This document shows, piece by piece, positions 43,688 to 51,982 of a DNA stretch of 64,000 bases (position 1 is its first letter; each line of letters opens with the position of its first letter). The stretch is from positions 4,079,501 through 4,143,500 of the forward strand of contig NZ_CP107783.1 in assembly GCF_036345255.1 (NCBI RefSeq), read 5' to 3'. The notes beneath the pieces are model-generated. The model made no database searches and had not been told where the DNA came from. It saw only the letters and a list, made by a program, of their open reading frames with translations. The position numbers were made by a program, and so were the translations under genes. Source of the DNA: Streptomyces sp. NBC_00569 (GTDB lineage: Bacteria > Actinomycetota > Actinomycetes > Streptomycetales > Streptomycetaceae).

Positions 43688-44530
43688 ATGTCCCCCCACA
43701 TCTCACCCCGCTCCGAGGAGCTGCGCCGGCGGTTCGCCGAGGAGGCGCGGGCGGAGCGGCCCGATCTGTCGCAGCTGTGCCTGCTGGTGGCCGCCGAGGC
43801 GGACGGCTCGCTCGACGAGGCCGGTATGGACGCGGTCCAGATGGACCTCGACCGGCTCGCCGGGCAGGTGCCGTTCCGGCCCGGCGGGCCGCTGGCGTGG
43901 GCGACGGCGCTGGCCGAGCTGCTGGGTGCCCGCTGTGGTTTCCGTGGCACGCCGGGCGACTACGAGCGTCTGGAGTCGTCGCTCCTGCACGAGGTGGTGC
44001 GGCGCAGGCGGGGCCTGCCGATCCTGTTGTCGGTGGTGTGGATGGAGGTCGCGCGGCGGGCGGGGGCGCCGGTGTACGGGGTGGCGCTGCCGGGGCACTT
44101 CGTGGTCGGCTTCGGGCCCGCGCAGGATCAGGTGCTCGCCGACCCGTTCGACGGGGGCCGGGTGCTGACCGGCGCGGACGCGGAGCTGCTCGTGGCCGGT
44201 GCGACGGGGGCGCCGCTGAACGCGGCGATGCTGCAACCGGCCGATCCGCTGGATGTCGTGCTGCGGATCCTGAACAACATCGGCGCGTGGGCGGCCGCGC
44301 GGCCGGAGCGGTCGGACGTGGCGCTGTGGGCGGTCGAGCTGTCGCTGCTGCTGCCCGCGCACCCGGCCCGGCTGCGCTACGAGCGGGCCCAACTCCTCGT
44401 CCGCAGCGGGGACTTCCTCGCGGGGGCGGCGGAGCTGGACGCGTACGCGGATGTGGTGGGCGCCGTGGACGCCACCGCCGCCAAAACGGTGCGCGCGCAG
44501 GCGCGGGCGGCCCGGGCGATGCTCAACTGA
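43688..44530 (+). CDS. SirB1-family transglutaminase-like protein
   Basis: 280 residues. The SirB1 core includes LAWATALAELLGARCGFRG, LHEVVRRRRGLPILLSVVW and GVALPGHFVVGF, followed by helical TPR-like repeats (RLRYERAQLLVRSGDFLAGAAEL). Function unknown; the family is transglutaminase-like, usually without shown activity. It lies 11 bases after the GNAT gene and is likely co-transcribed. Confidence 0.86.
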   Translation: MSPHISPRSEELRRRFAEEARAERPDLSQLCLLVAAEADGSLDEAGMDAVQMDLDRLAGQVPFRPGGPLAWATALAELLGARCGFRGTPGDYERLESSLLHEVVRRRRGLPILLSVVWMEVARRAGAPVYGVALPGHFVVGFGPAQDQVLADPFDGGRVLTGADAELLVAGATGAPLNAAMLQPADPLDVVLRILNNIGAWAAARPERSDVALWAVELSLLLPAHPARLRYERAQLLVRSGDFLAGAAELDAYADVVGAVDATAAKTVRAQARAARAMLN

Positions 44531-44534
44531 CCGG

Positions 44535-45149
44535 CTACAGCCAGCCCTTCTCGCGGGCGATCCGTACCGCCTCCGCCCTGTTGCGCACGGCGAGCTTCTG
44601 GATGGCCGTCGAGAGGTAGTTGCGGACCGTGCCCTGCGACAGGTGCAGGGCCGCCGCCAGCTCGGCGTTGGTCGAGCCGTCGGCCGCCGCGCGCAGGATC
44701 TCGCGTTCGCGGTCGGTCAGCGGGTTGGCGCCCCCGGCGAGCGCGGCGGCCGCGAGGGTGGGGTCGATGACACGCTCGCCGGCGAGCACCTTGCGTACGG
44801 CTTCGGCGAGTTGGGCCGCGGGGGCGTCCTTGACGAGGAACGCATGGGCGCCGGACTCCATCGCCGTACGGAGATAGCCGGGGCGGCCGAACGTGGTGAG
44901 GACGACGACCTTGAGGGCGGGCAGGTGCTCGCTGAGCTGGGCGGCGGCCTCGATGCCGGTCATGCCGGGCATCTCGATGTCCAGGAGCGCCACGTCGGGG
45001 GCGTGTGCGCGGGCCGCCTCCAGCACCTCGTCGCCGCGCGCCACCTGGGCGACGACCTCGATGTCGGGTTCGAGGCCGAGGAGCGCCGCGAGGGCCTCCC
45101 GCACCATCGACTGGTCCTCCGCGAGCAGGACCTTGATCTGAGCGCTCAT
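44535..45149 (-). CDS. NarL/DesR-type response regulator
   Basis: 204 residues. The receiver domain has LLAEDQSMV, the phospho-acceptor Asp in VALLDIEMPGMTG, and the Lys in FLVKDAPAA. The LuxR-type HTH is LTDREREILRAAADGSTNAEL. Partner of the DesK-like kinase encoded by the overlapping gene (ATGA at 45146-45149). Probably regulates the adjoining ABC exporter operon. Confidence 0.93.
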   Translation of the reverse strand: MSAQIKVLLAEDQSMVREALAALLGLEPDIEVVAQVARGDEVLEAARAHAPDVALLDIEMPGMTGIEAAAQLSEHLPALKVVVLTTFGRPGYLRTAMESGAHAFLVKDAPAAQLAEAVRKVLAGERVIDPTLAAAALAGGANPLTDREREILRAAADGSTNAELAAALHLSQGTVRNYLSTAIQKLAVRNRAEAVRIAREKGWL

Positions 45150-46318
45150 GCGGCGGATCCTACGGAGCCGACGGGCACCCGGGCCACCAGCAGGAACCCG
45201 CGGTCCCGTACGGGCGCCGCCTCCAGGGTGCCGCCGACGCCCTCCACGCGTTCGCGCAGGCCCGTCAGGCCGTTGCCGGGTACGCCGCTGCCGCCCGCCG
45301 CGGCGCCGGCCCCGTCGTCCTCCACCCTGAGCTCCATGACGGGGCCGTCCAGGGTCTGGCGGCGGGCGATGCCGACCGTGCAGCGGTGGGCGCCGCTGTG
45401 CCGTACGGCGTTGGTGACGGCCTCGCGCAGGGTCCAGGCGAGGGCGGCCTCCTGTTCGGCGGGCAGGTCGTCGGGCGCGTCCGCGGGGACCTCGGCCTCG
45501 ATGCCGGCGGCGGCCAGCGCGGCGCGCGCTCCGGCCAGTTCGGCGCCGAGGCGGGCGCGCCGGTAGCCGGTGACGGCCTCCCGGACGTCGACGAGTGCCT
45601 GGCGGCTGACCTGCTCGATGTCGGCGACCTGCTGGGCCGCCTTCTCGGGGTGCTCGGGGAGCATGCGCCCGGCGAGCTCGCTCTTGAGCGTGATCAGGGA
45701 GAGCGAGTGGCCGAGGAGGTCGTGCAGGTCCCGGGCGAGGCGCAGGCGCTCCTCGTTGGCCGCGAGCTGGGCGACGGTGGCGCGCGCCCTGCGCAGTTCG
45801 ACGGTCGTGCGCACGAGCTGCCGTACGCCCGTCATCGCGAAGCCGCCGAGGAGGGCGGGGACGACCAGGCCGAGGTCCCAGCCGCGGCCGAGCGGGACCC
45901 CGAGGAGGACCATCGCGGCCGTGACCGCGACGATCGTCCAGCGGGCGTACCGCATGGGCAGCACCGCCCCGCAGGACACGGAGACGTACACGAACAGGAC
46001 GAGCCAGGGGGCGCCGAGCGTGAGGGACATGACGACGGCGACCGCGGCGAGTGCCCCGAGGATCGCGGCCAGCCGCCCCAGGCGCATGGCGCGGGCCGTG
46101 TGGCGGAAGACGAGCGCCAGGTAGACACCGATGAAGGCGACCAGGCCGAGCCAGCCGAGCGCGGTGGCCCAGGCCGTGTGGCCGCCGTTGACGAGGTCGT
46201 CGATCGGATCCGCCATGAAGACCAGCCAGATGCCGATCCACAGCAGCTTGCGCAGGGCCTCACGGTGGTTGCGGGGCGGCTGCCCCATGCCGGTGAGCCT
46301 GATCTCGTCCGACGTCAT
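45146..46318 (-). CDS. DesK-like sensor histidine kinase
   Basis: 390 residues. Five membrane helices are in the first ~180 residues; then the HisKA_3 motif RLARDLHDLLGHSLSLI with the phospho-acceptor His, and a HATPase end with NAVRHSGAHRC and GNGLTGLRERV. The layout fits DesK, a membrane thickness/fluidity sensor, but the signal here is unknown. It is five bases from the permease stop, so exporter and TCS form one operon. Confidence 0.92.
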   Translation of the reverse strand: MTSDEIRLTGMGQPPRNHREALRKLLWIGIWLVFMADPIDDLVNGGHTAWATALGWLGLVAFIGVYLALVFRHTARAMRLGRLAAILGALAAVAVVMSLTLGAPWLVLFVYVSVSCGAVLPMRYARWTIVAVTAAMVLLGVPLGRGWDLGLVVPALLGGFAMTGVRQLVRTTVELRRARATVAQLAANEERLRLARDLHDLLGHSLSLITLKSELAGRMLPEHPEKAAQQVADIEQVSRQALVDVREAVTGYRRARLGAELAGARAALAAAGIEAEVPADAPDDLPAEQEAALAWTLREAVTNAVRHSGAHRCTVGIARRQTLDGPVMELRVEDDGAGAAAGGSGVPGNGLTGLRERVEGVGGTLEAAPVRDRGFLLVARVPVGSVGSAA

Positions 46319-46323
46319 GGCGT

Positions 46324-47064
46324 TCACGCCTTCAGGGTGTCCTTCCGGTACAGCCAGGCCGCGCCGCCGGCGAAGACCAGGAAGTAGGCGACGATCAGCG
46401 TGACGTCCTTGCCGTGCGGGGCGTTGCCCAGCTCGATGGCCTGGCCGAGGGCAGCGTACGCGTGTGTGGGCAGCCAGGACGCGATGTCGCTGAGCCACTG
46501 CGGGAAGCCGGTCGAGGGGAACCACAGGCCGCCCAGGATCGACAGGCCGAAGTAGACGATCATCGTGATGGGGCGGACGGCGTCGCCGGTCGCGAGGTAG
46601 CCGATGGCGACGCCGAGCGCGGCGAAGCACAGGCTGCCGGCCCAGATCGCGACGACGAGGGCGAGCCACTGCCAGGCGTCGAGCCGTACGCCCTTGGTGA
46701 CGGCCGCCACGACGAAGACGACGACGATGGACGGCAGGCTGACCACGGCGGCGCCGGCGGTCTTGGCGAGGACGTAGCCGCGCCCGGGGAGCGTCGTCAG
46801 GCGCAGCTGGCGCACCCAGCCGCTCTCGCGCTCCTTGGCGATGCGCTCGCTGTTGCCCATGAGGACGGCCGTCAGGGCGCCGAAGGACGCCATCGACACC
46901 ATCATGAACGCGGCGAGGTTCAGGCCGGTGCCGTCGACCATGGTCGAGCTGTCGGAGCTGCCCGCGATGAGCAGGAACAGGACCGACGGGTAGACGACGG
47001 AGAAGAACAGGAACTTCTTGTTGCGCAGGGCTCGGGTGATCTCGAGCTTGATCAGGCTGTTCAT
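46324..47064 (-). CDS. ABC-2 type exporter permease
   Basis: 246 residues with six membrane helices. It begins LIKLEITRALRNKKFLFFSVVYP, the usual start of ABC-2 permeases, and has RIAKERESGWVRQLRLT after TM2. Works with the ATPase encoded just upstream (four-base overlap) to export lipids or drugs. Substrate unknown. Confidence 0.91.
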   Translation of the reverse strand: MNSLIKLEITRALRNKKFLFFSVVYPSVLFLLIAGSSDSSTMVDGTGLNLAAFMMVSMASFGALTAVLMGNSERIAKERESGWVRQLRLTTLPGRGYVLAKTAGAAVVSLPSIVVVFVVAAVTKGVRLDAWQWLALVVAIWAGSLCFAALGVAIGYLATGDAVRPITMIVYFGLSILGGLWFPSTGFPQWLSDIASWLPTHAYAALGQAIELGNAPHGKDVTLIVAYFLVFAGGAAWLYRKDTLKA

Positions 47065-47981
47065 GACGTCCTGGCCTCCTCGGCCGTGGTGATGGCTACG
47101 AAGGCCTGCTCCAGGCCGAGGCCCGCGACCTCCAGGTTGCGGGGGTAGACACCGAGTCCGTACAGGGCGTGCACGGTGGCGTCGGCGTCGCTCGACTGGA
47201 GGCGGACGGTGCGGCCCGACACGTCGAGGGTGGTGAGGAACGGCAGGGCGCGCAGGGCCTGTTCGTCGATGTAGCCCTCCAGGTCGAAGGCGACCTTGCG
47301 GGCACCCGCCCTGGCCTTGATCTCGGCGGCGGTGCCGTCGGCGAGGAGGCGGCCGCGGTGCAGGACGAGGACGCGGTCGGCGATCGCGTCGGCCTCCTCC
47401 AGGTAGTGCGTGGCGAAGAGGACCGTGCGGCCCTGGTCGGCCTGTTCGCGCATCGTGGCCCAGAACGCCTGGCGGGCCGAGACGTCCATGCCGGTGGTCG
47501 GCTCGTCGAGCACGATGAGGTCGTTGGCCCCGGCGGTGGCGAGGGCGAAGCGCACGCGCTGCTCCTGGCCGCCGGAGAGCTTGTTGACCTTGCGGTCGGC
47601 GATCTGCGCGATGCCCGCCCGGGACATCACCTCGCCCGGCTTGTACGGCTTGGGGTGCAGGGCGCAGGCGAGCTTCACGAGCTCGGCCACGGTGACCTCG
47701 TCCATCAGGCCGCCGCTCTGCAGCATGGCGCCGACGCGGCCCTGGACGATCGCGTCGCGGGGGCTGGTGCCGAAGACACGGACGGTGCCGGTGTCGGCCG
47801 GGCGCAGGCCGAGGAGGAGGTCGAGGGTGGTCGACTTGCCCGCGCCGTTCGGGCCGAGGAGGGCGACGGTCTCGCCCGGGTGCAGATCGAGGGTGAGCCC
47901 GTCCACGGCCCTGACGTCCCCGTAGCTCTTGCTCACCCGCTCGAAGCTGACCACCCCGGTGGCCTGTGCTGTCGTTGTCAT
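47061..47981 (-). CDS. ABC exporter ATPase
   Basis: 306 residues. Walker A GPNGAGKST, signature KLSGGQEQRVRFALA and Walker B DLIVLDEPTTGMD; the final ~80 residues form an accessory domain typical of DrrA-like ATPases. An upstream in-frame ATG (47988-47990) is equally possible, since neither has a good Shine-Dalgarno. First gene of a four-gene operon with permease, DesK and DesR. Confidence 0.92.
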   Translation of the reverse strand: MTTTAQATGVVSFERVSKSYGDVRAVDGLTLDLHPGETVALLGPNGAGKSTTLDLLLGLRPADTGTVRVFGTSPRDAIVQGRVGAMLQSGGLMDEVTVAELVKLACALHPKPYKPGEVMSRAGIAQIADRKVNKLSGGQEQRVRFALATAGANDLIVLDEPTTGMDVSARQAFWATMREQADQGRTVLFATHYLEEADAIADRVLVLHRGRLLADGTAAEIKARAGARKVAFDLEGYIDEQALRALPFLTTLDVSGRTVRLQSSDADATVHALYGLGVYPRNLEVAGLGLEQAFVAITTAEEARTS

Positions 47982-48125
47982 GGAACCCATGGTGGCGGGC
48001 GGGGTCGGGTGCCCGGCAGTGTCGGGAGGCCGGAGTCCGGGATGACAGATGTCATGTCCGCGGGCGGCAGCACGGCGGGCGGGCCCCCGTGAAGGGACCC
48101 GCCCGGTGTGTGACGTGCGTGCCGG

Positions 48126-50075
48126 TTATCCCGGGTTGGTCTCGATGACCCCGGTGCGCTCGGCGGGCGTCTTGCCCTTGAGGGCCTGCCGCATCACGCC
48201 GATGACGTCCTCGGGCGTCACCGGCGTCTTCTTGCCGGTGCCGCGCGTGATGAGGATGCCGTCGAACGTGTTGCCGTAGAGCTTCTTCAGGGCGTCCTTG
48301 TCGTAGTAGTCGACGAGCTTGCCGTCGATGGCCTTGACGCTGAGGATCTGCGGCAGTGACTTGGCGGGGCCGAACGGGATCTGTGCGTTGCCCGCCTTGA
48401 TGACGACGTTCGCGGACATGGCCGGCTCCGCGAACTCCTTCATCATCCGGTCGACCTCGGCGTTCGGGACGGTCGGCTTGCGGGTCGTCGTCGCCATCGG
48501 CACGGGCCGCGAGGCGCCCGTCTCCACATGGGTGCGGTACGCCTCCTCCACGGACGAGGAGGACCGGGCGACGTCGATGCCCTTGCCCGTTTTGCCGTAC
48601 ACGGCGATGGCCTTGCCGGGGACGAACTTGATCGTGCCGTCGCCGGACTCGGCGCCGCCGGCGGCCCGATCGAGGGCGGCCTGCAGCTTCTCCTCGTCGA
48701 CGGGCATGACCGGCTCCACGACGCGCTCGTTGCCGAACAGCGAGCCGATCACGGAGACCGGGTTGTAGTCGCTGCCCGCGGCCGCCGCCACCGTCGCCGT
48801 GCTGTCCAGGCTCAGACCCGCCTGGTCCGGCCTGAGCGGCACGGACTTGCCGTCGACCGAGAGCTGGAGCGGGTCGGTGGTGCGCTTGCCGAACGCGGTG
48901 TCGAGCTTGGCCGCGGCCTCGTCACGGGTGCCGCCGCCGATGTCGACGCCGAGCACGGTCGTGTTCTTGGGCACGTCCGAGTGGTTCATCAGCAGACCGG
49001 CGCCGTACGCGACACCCGCGAGGCCCACGACGCCCGCGCCGGCGAGGACGAGCTTGTTGCGGCCCTTCTTCTTGCGGGGCGCGGCCGGGGCGCTCTGGCC
49101 GACCGGGTCGGGGAGCTTCGGCGGGGTGTGCGGCAGCGGTCCTTCGGGACGCGGGCCGCCGGGGGCGAACGGCGCGTTCGGTCCACCGAGGCCCGGCGGG
49201 ACGACCGGGATACCGCTGGTGAGCGTCTCGCCCGAGACATGGCCGCCCTGGCCCGGCTCGGGCGCGGGCTTCTGCGGCGTGAGGATCGCGGTGTCGTCGC
49301 TCATCTGCGGCGGCCGCTGACCGCCGGGAGGGCCACCGACAGGTCCGCCGGGACGCGCCATGGGGCTGTCGCCGCCGGCGGGTCCCGTGGTCGGGCCCGA
49401 AGGGCCGCGCGGGGGGACGCCGGGGCCCGAGCCGTCGGCGTTCCCGGCGAAGTACGGCAGGTCGCCGCGGTGCGGGTCGCCGGGGTTCCCGGGCTGTGGC
49501 GGGCGGCCGTGCGACGCGGTGTCGCCGAGCGGCCCGGCCGCGACCGCGCCGGACACGTCGAAGGCGCCGGAGCCGCCCGACTGGCCTGGCACCGCGCCGG
49601 AGTTGCCCGGGGCCGGACTGCCGGAGGCGGACGCGCTCCCCTGGGGGGCGCCCGACTTGCGCGGCGCGAACCAGCTGCTCGTCTTCTCCTCCGCTGCCGG
49701 TGCGCCCTGGCCGTCACCCGAAGGAGGGGTCCGGGGAGCGGGGGCGGCGGGGGGCTGAGGTGCCGGGGCCGGCGCGGCGGCCGGGTCCGGGGTGGCGGGT
49801 CCCGCGTCCACGTCGCTCATGGGCGTGCGCATCACGACGGGCGGGATGGGGCGCGATCCGGGGATGTTGATCCGGATCCGCGTCGTCAGCGTGGTCTCCG
49901 TCTTGCGTTCCTCGGGGACCGGCCGGCCTTCGGCGGGCTGCCCGGCATCGCCGGGCGCGCCGTCGCCGGGACCGGCGCCCTGGGCGGGGGTGCCGTACGG
50001 AGGCGTCCCCGAGGGGTACGCGGCACCGCCGCGCCCCTGGGGCCCGGAGGACGAACTGTCAGTTTCACGGCTCAA
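48126..50075 (-). CDS. VanW/YoaR-like membrane protein with long Pro-rich N-terminus
   Basis: 649 residues. The first ~335 residues are Pro/Gly/Ala/Ser-rich and probably disordered in the cytoplasm. A basic KKKGRNK precedes one membrane helix (~340-363). The outer part has repeated 'GVDIGGGTRDEAAAKLDTAF' and PLRPDQAGLSLDSTATVAAA segments, the PG_binding_4 domain of VanW/YoaR proteins, which bind peptidoglycan. The start is TTG at 50073-50075, with GGAG nine bases upstream. Function: cell-envelope binding; enzymatic activity not evident. Confidence 0.78.
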   Translation of the reverse strand: MSRETDSSSSGPQGRGGAAYPSGTPPYGTPAQGAGPGDGAPGDAGQPAEGRPVPEERKTETTLTTRIRINIPGSRPIPPVVMRTPMSDVDAGPATPDPAAAPAPAPQPPAAPAPRTPPSGDGQGAPAAEEKTSSWFAPRKSGAPQGSASASGSPAPGNSGAVPGQSGGSGAFDVSGAVAAGPLGDTASHGRPPQPGNPGDPHRGDLPYFAGNADGSGPGVPPRGPSGPTTGPAGGDSPMARPGGPVGGPPGGQRPPQMSDDTAILTPQKPAPEPGQGGHVSGETLTSGIPVVPPGLGGPNAPFAPGGPRPEGPLPHTPPKLPDPVGQSAPAAPRKKKGRNKLVLAGAGVVGLAGVAYGAGLLMNHSDVPKNTTVLGVDIGGGTRDEAAAKLDTAFGKRTTDPLQLSVDGKSVPLRPDQAGLSLDSTATVAAAAGSDYNPVSVIGSLFGNERVVEPVMPVDEEKLQAALDRAAGGAESGDGTIKFVPGKAIAVYGKTGKGIDVARSSSSVEEAYRTHVETGASRPVPMATTTRKPTVPNAEVDRMMKEFAEPAMSANVVIKAGNAQIPFGPAKSLPQILSVKAIDGKLVDYYDKDALKKLYGNTFDGILITRGTGKKTPVTPEDVIGVMRQALKGKTPAERTGVIETNPG

Positions 50076-50218
50076 AGCAGGTTCTCCCGGTTGGCTCCGC
50101 CGCCCGTCTCGACCTCACGCGGGCTGCTCGGCGGCGCGCACCACCATACTGGCCGCGGCCGGAACGCATCCGGTGACCGCCGACGAAACCTGTGCGGGGC
50201 ACAGGCCGAAGTGGTACG

Positions 50219-50698
50219 TCACTTCCCAAGTCGGGCGGCGGGCCCCGGTGGTTGCCGCGACAGACCAAGGGTGGCGCACATCACAGCGACGGCCATCCCG
50301 CCGAGAAGGAACAGGTAGGAGCCGGTTCCCGCGCCGAAGAGGAAGTCGCCCTCGGGCCGGCTCGCCGTGAGCAGGATGACCGCGACGGCCCAGCCCACGG
50401 CGGGTGCGACGGCCCCTCCCCTGGTGCCCGTCGCCCGTGCCCCGCCGAGGAACGCGCCGGCCGCGCCGAGCAGCGCGAGCAGCAACCCGCCCGGGAACAG
50501 GCCGCCTTGGACGAGGGATCCGGCCACACCGACGAGCGCGCCGAGCACGAGGAGCCCGGCCAGCACGGCGATGTGCCCGCCGTCGAGGCCGGTCGCCGCC
50601 GGCCGGACGGGCGGGCCGCCCGCGGGCGTCGCGGTGCCGCTCGACGCCCGCGGGCGGCCGGACTTGGCCGGGTTGCCCGACTTGTCTGCGCCACTCAT
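50219..50698 (-). CDS. DUF6113-like membrane protein
   Basis: 159 residues. A charged/Pro-rich N-terminus is followed by four membrane helices (about residues 40-58, 65-85, 95-110, 125-145). Its ATG overlaps the stop of mshB by one base (TGATG), so translation is coupled. Streptomyces keep a DUF6113 protein at this place; the name is from position and pattern. Function unknown; a link to mycothiol is only suggested by the coupling. Confidence 0.72.
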   Translation of the reverse strand: MSGADKSGNPAKSGRPRASSGTATPAGGPPVRPAATGLDGGHIAVLAGLLVLGALVGVAGSLVQGGLFPGGLLLALLGAAGAFLGGARATGTRGGAVAPAVGWAVAVILLTASRPEGDFLFGAGTGSYLFLLGGMAVAVMCATLGLSRQPPGPAARLGK

Positions 50699-51591
50699 CA
50701 CGCCACCACTCCCGCGAACAGGTCCGTCTCGTACGGCGTCTCTGCCTCGCCGCGCGCCAACTCGTAATACTCCACGTCGAAGACGGGCTGGGCGAGCCCG
50801 TTCGACAGGGCGAAGACCGGCTCGCCGCCGGGTGCGATCTCCACCTGGGTGGCGTGGGCGCGCATCGCGGCGGTCTTGGCCGCGACGAAGGCCCGGCCGT
50901 CGATCTCGGCGGTGACCCGCTCGTCGTCGACGACGCCCGGCACGTCGCCGATCCCGGCCGCGCTCCCGTACGGGGTCGAGCCGAGGACACCGGCCAGCCA
51001 CCGGAAGCGCTCCTCGGCCACGGACCTGGGCACACGGTTCCAGTAGATCTTCGCGACGGTGTGGACGTCGCCCAGGTCCCGGCGGAACGCGGGCTCGGCC
51101 GCGAGTTCGGCGGCGCGCATGGCGACGCGGTGGGCCTGGATGTGGTCGGGGTGGCCGTAGCCGCCGTCCGGGTCGTAGGTGACGAGGACCTGGGGACGGA
51201 CCTCGCGGATCACCTCGACGAGATACGCGGCGGCCTCGTCCAGGTCGGCGGACCAGAAGGCGCCCGGCCGGTCGTTCTGCCCGGCGCCCATCATCCCGGA
51301 GTCGCGGAAGCGTCCGGGGCCGCCGAGGAAGCGGTGGTCGGTGACCCCGAGCTCCTTCATGGCGGCGGTGAGCTCGCCGATGCGGTGCGGACCGAGGATG
51401 TCCTCGCGGTCCGGGGCGAGGTGCGCGAGAACGTCCGGGATGACCTCGCCCTCCTCGCCGAGGGTGCAGGTCACCAGGGTGACGTGGGCACCGTCGGCCG
51501 CGTACTTGGCCATGGTGGCGCCATTGTTGATCGACTCGTCGTCGGGGTGCGCGTGCACGAGGAGCAGACGCCGGTCGGGCAGTTCCGTCAT
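50698..51591 (-). CDS. mshB: GlcNAc-Ins deacetylase MshB (mycothiol synthesis)
   Basis: 297 residues. The N-terminus has HAHPDDE, with zinc ligands His15 and Asp18 and catalytic Asp17; the third ligand is in [12 protein letters not shown]. It deacetylates 1D-myo-inositol 2-acetamido-2-deoxy-glucopyranoside in the pathway to mycothiol, the main thiol of actinobacteria. It starts a unit with the DUF6113-like gene. Confidence 0.93.
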   Translation of the reverse strand: MTELPDRRLLLVHAHPDDESINNGATMAKYAADGAHVTLVTCTLGEEGEVIPDVLAHLAPDREDILGPHRIGELTAAMKELGVTDHRFLGGPGRFRDSGMMGAGQNDRPGAFWSADLDEAAAYLVEVIREVRPQVLVTYDPDGGYGHPDHIQAHRVAMRAAELAAEPAFRRDLGDVHTVAKIYWNRVPRSVAEERFRWLAGVLGSTPYGSAAGIGDVPGVVDDERVTAEIDGRAFVAAKTAAMRAHATQVEIAPGGEPVFALSNGLAQPVFDVEYYELARGEAETPYETDLFAGVVA

Positions 51592-51622
51592 GCGTCCCAG
51601 CCTAGGACTCCCGACGGCGCGA

Positions 51623-51817
51623 CTAGAACTTGATCCCGCCGATCATGCCCGCGACGTTCGTCGTGAGCTCGCTGATGGTGGGGGCGATCGAGGAGCTGGC
51701 GAGGTAGAACCCGAGCAGGACGCAGACGATCGCGTGTCCGGCCTTCAGACCTGACTTCCTGATCAGAATGAAGACGATGATCGCGAACAGCACCACTGCC
51801 GAAATCGAGAGTGCCAC
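51623..51817 (-). CDS. Small conserved membrane protein, 64 aa
   Basis: It starts with a hydrophobic helix ([20 protein letters not shown]), then [20 protein letters not shown] as a second helix and [23 protein letters not shown] nine bases before GTG at 51815-51817. I recall near-identical proteins in other Streptomyces; function unknown, too short for standard gene finders. Confidence 0.75.
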   Translation of the reverse strand: MALSISAVVLFAIIVFILIRKSGLKAGHAIVCVLLGFYLASSSIAPTISELTTNVAGMIGGIKF

Positions 51818-51982
51818 AGCGGTCCACCTCCCTTGATCCGAGTCCAACTGCCGTACGCCACGCGGTAGCCGAGCGTTTCTTACCCACGCAGCGCTATGGA
51901 TCATAACTATCCGTCCCGACGCATGAGTCGGTGCATGGCAGCAAGGGGGGCGCACGACGGCACGGCCCCATAGGGTCGGGGG

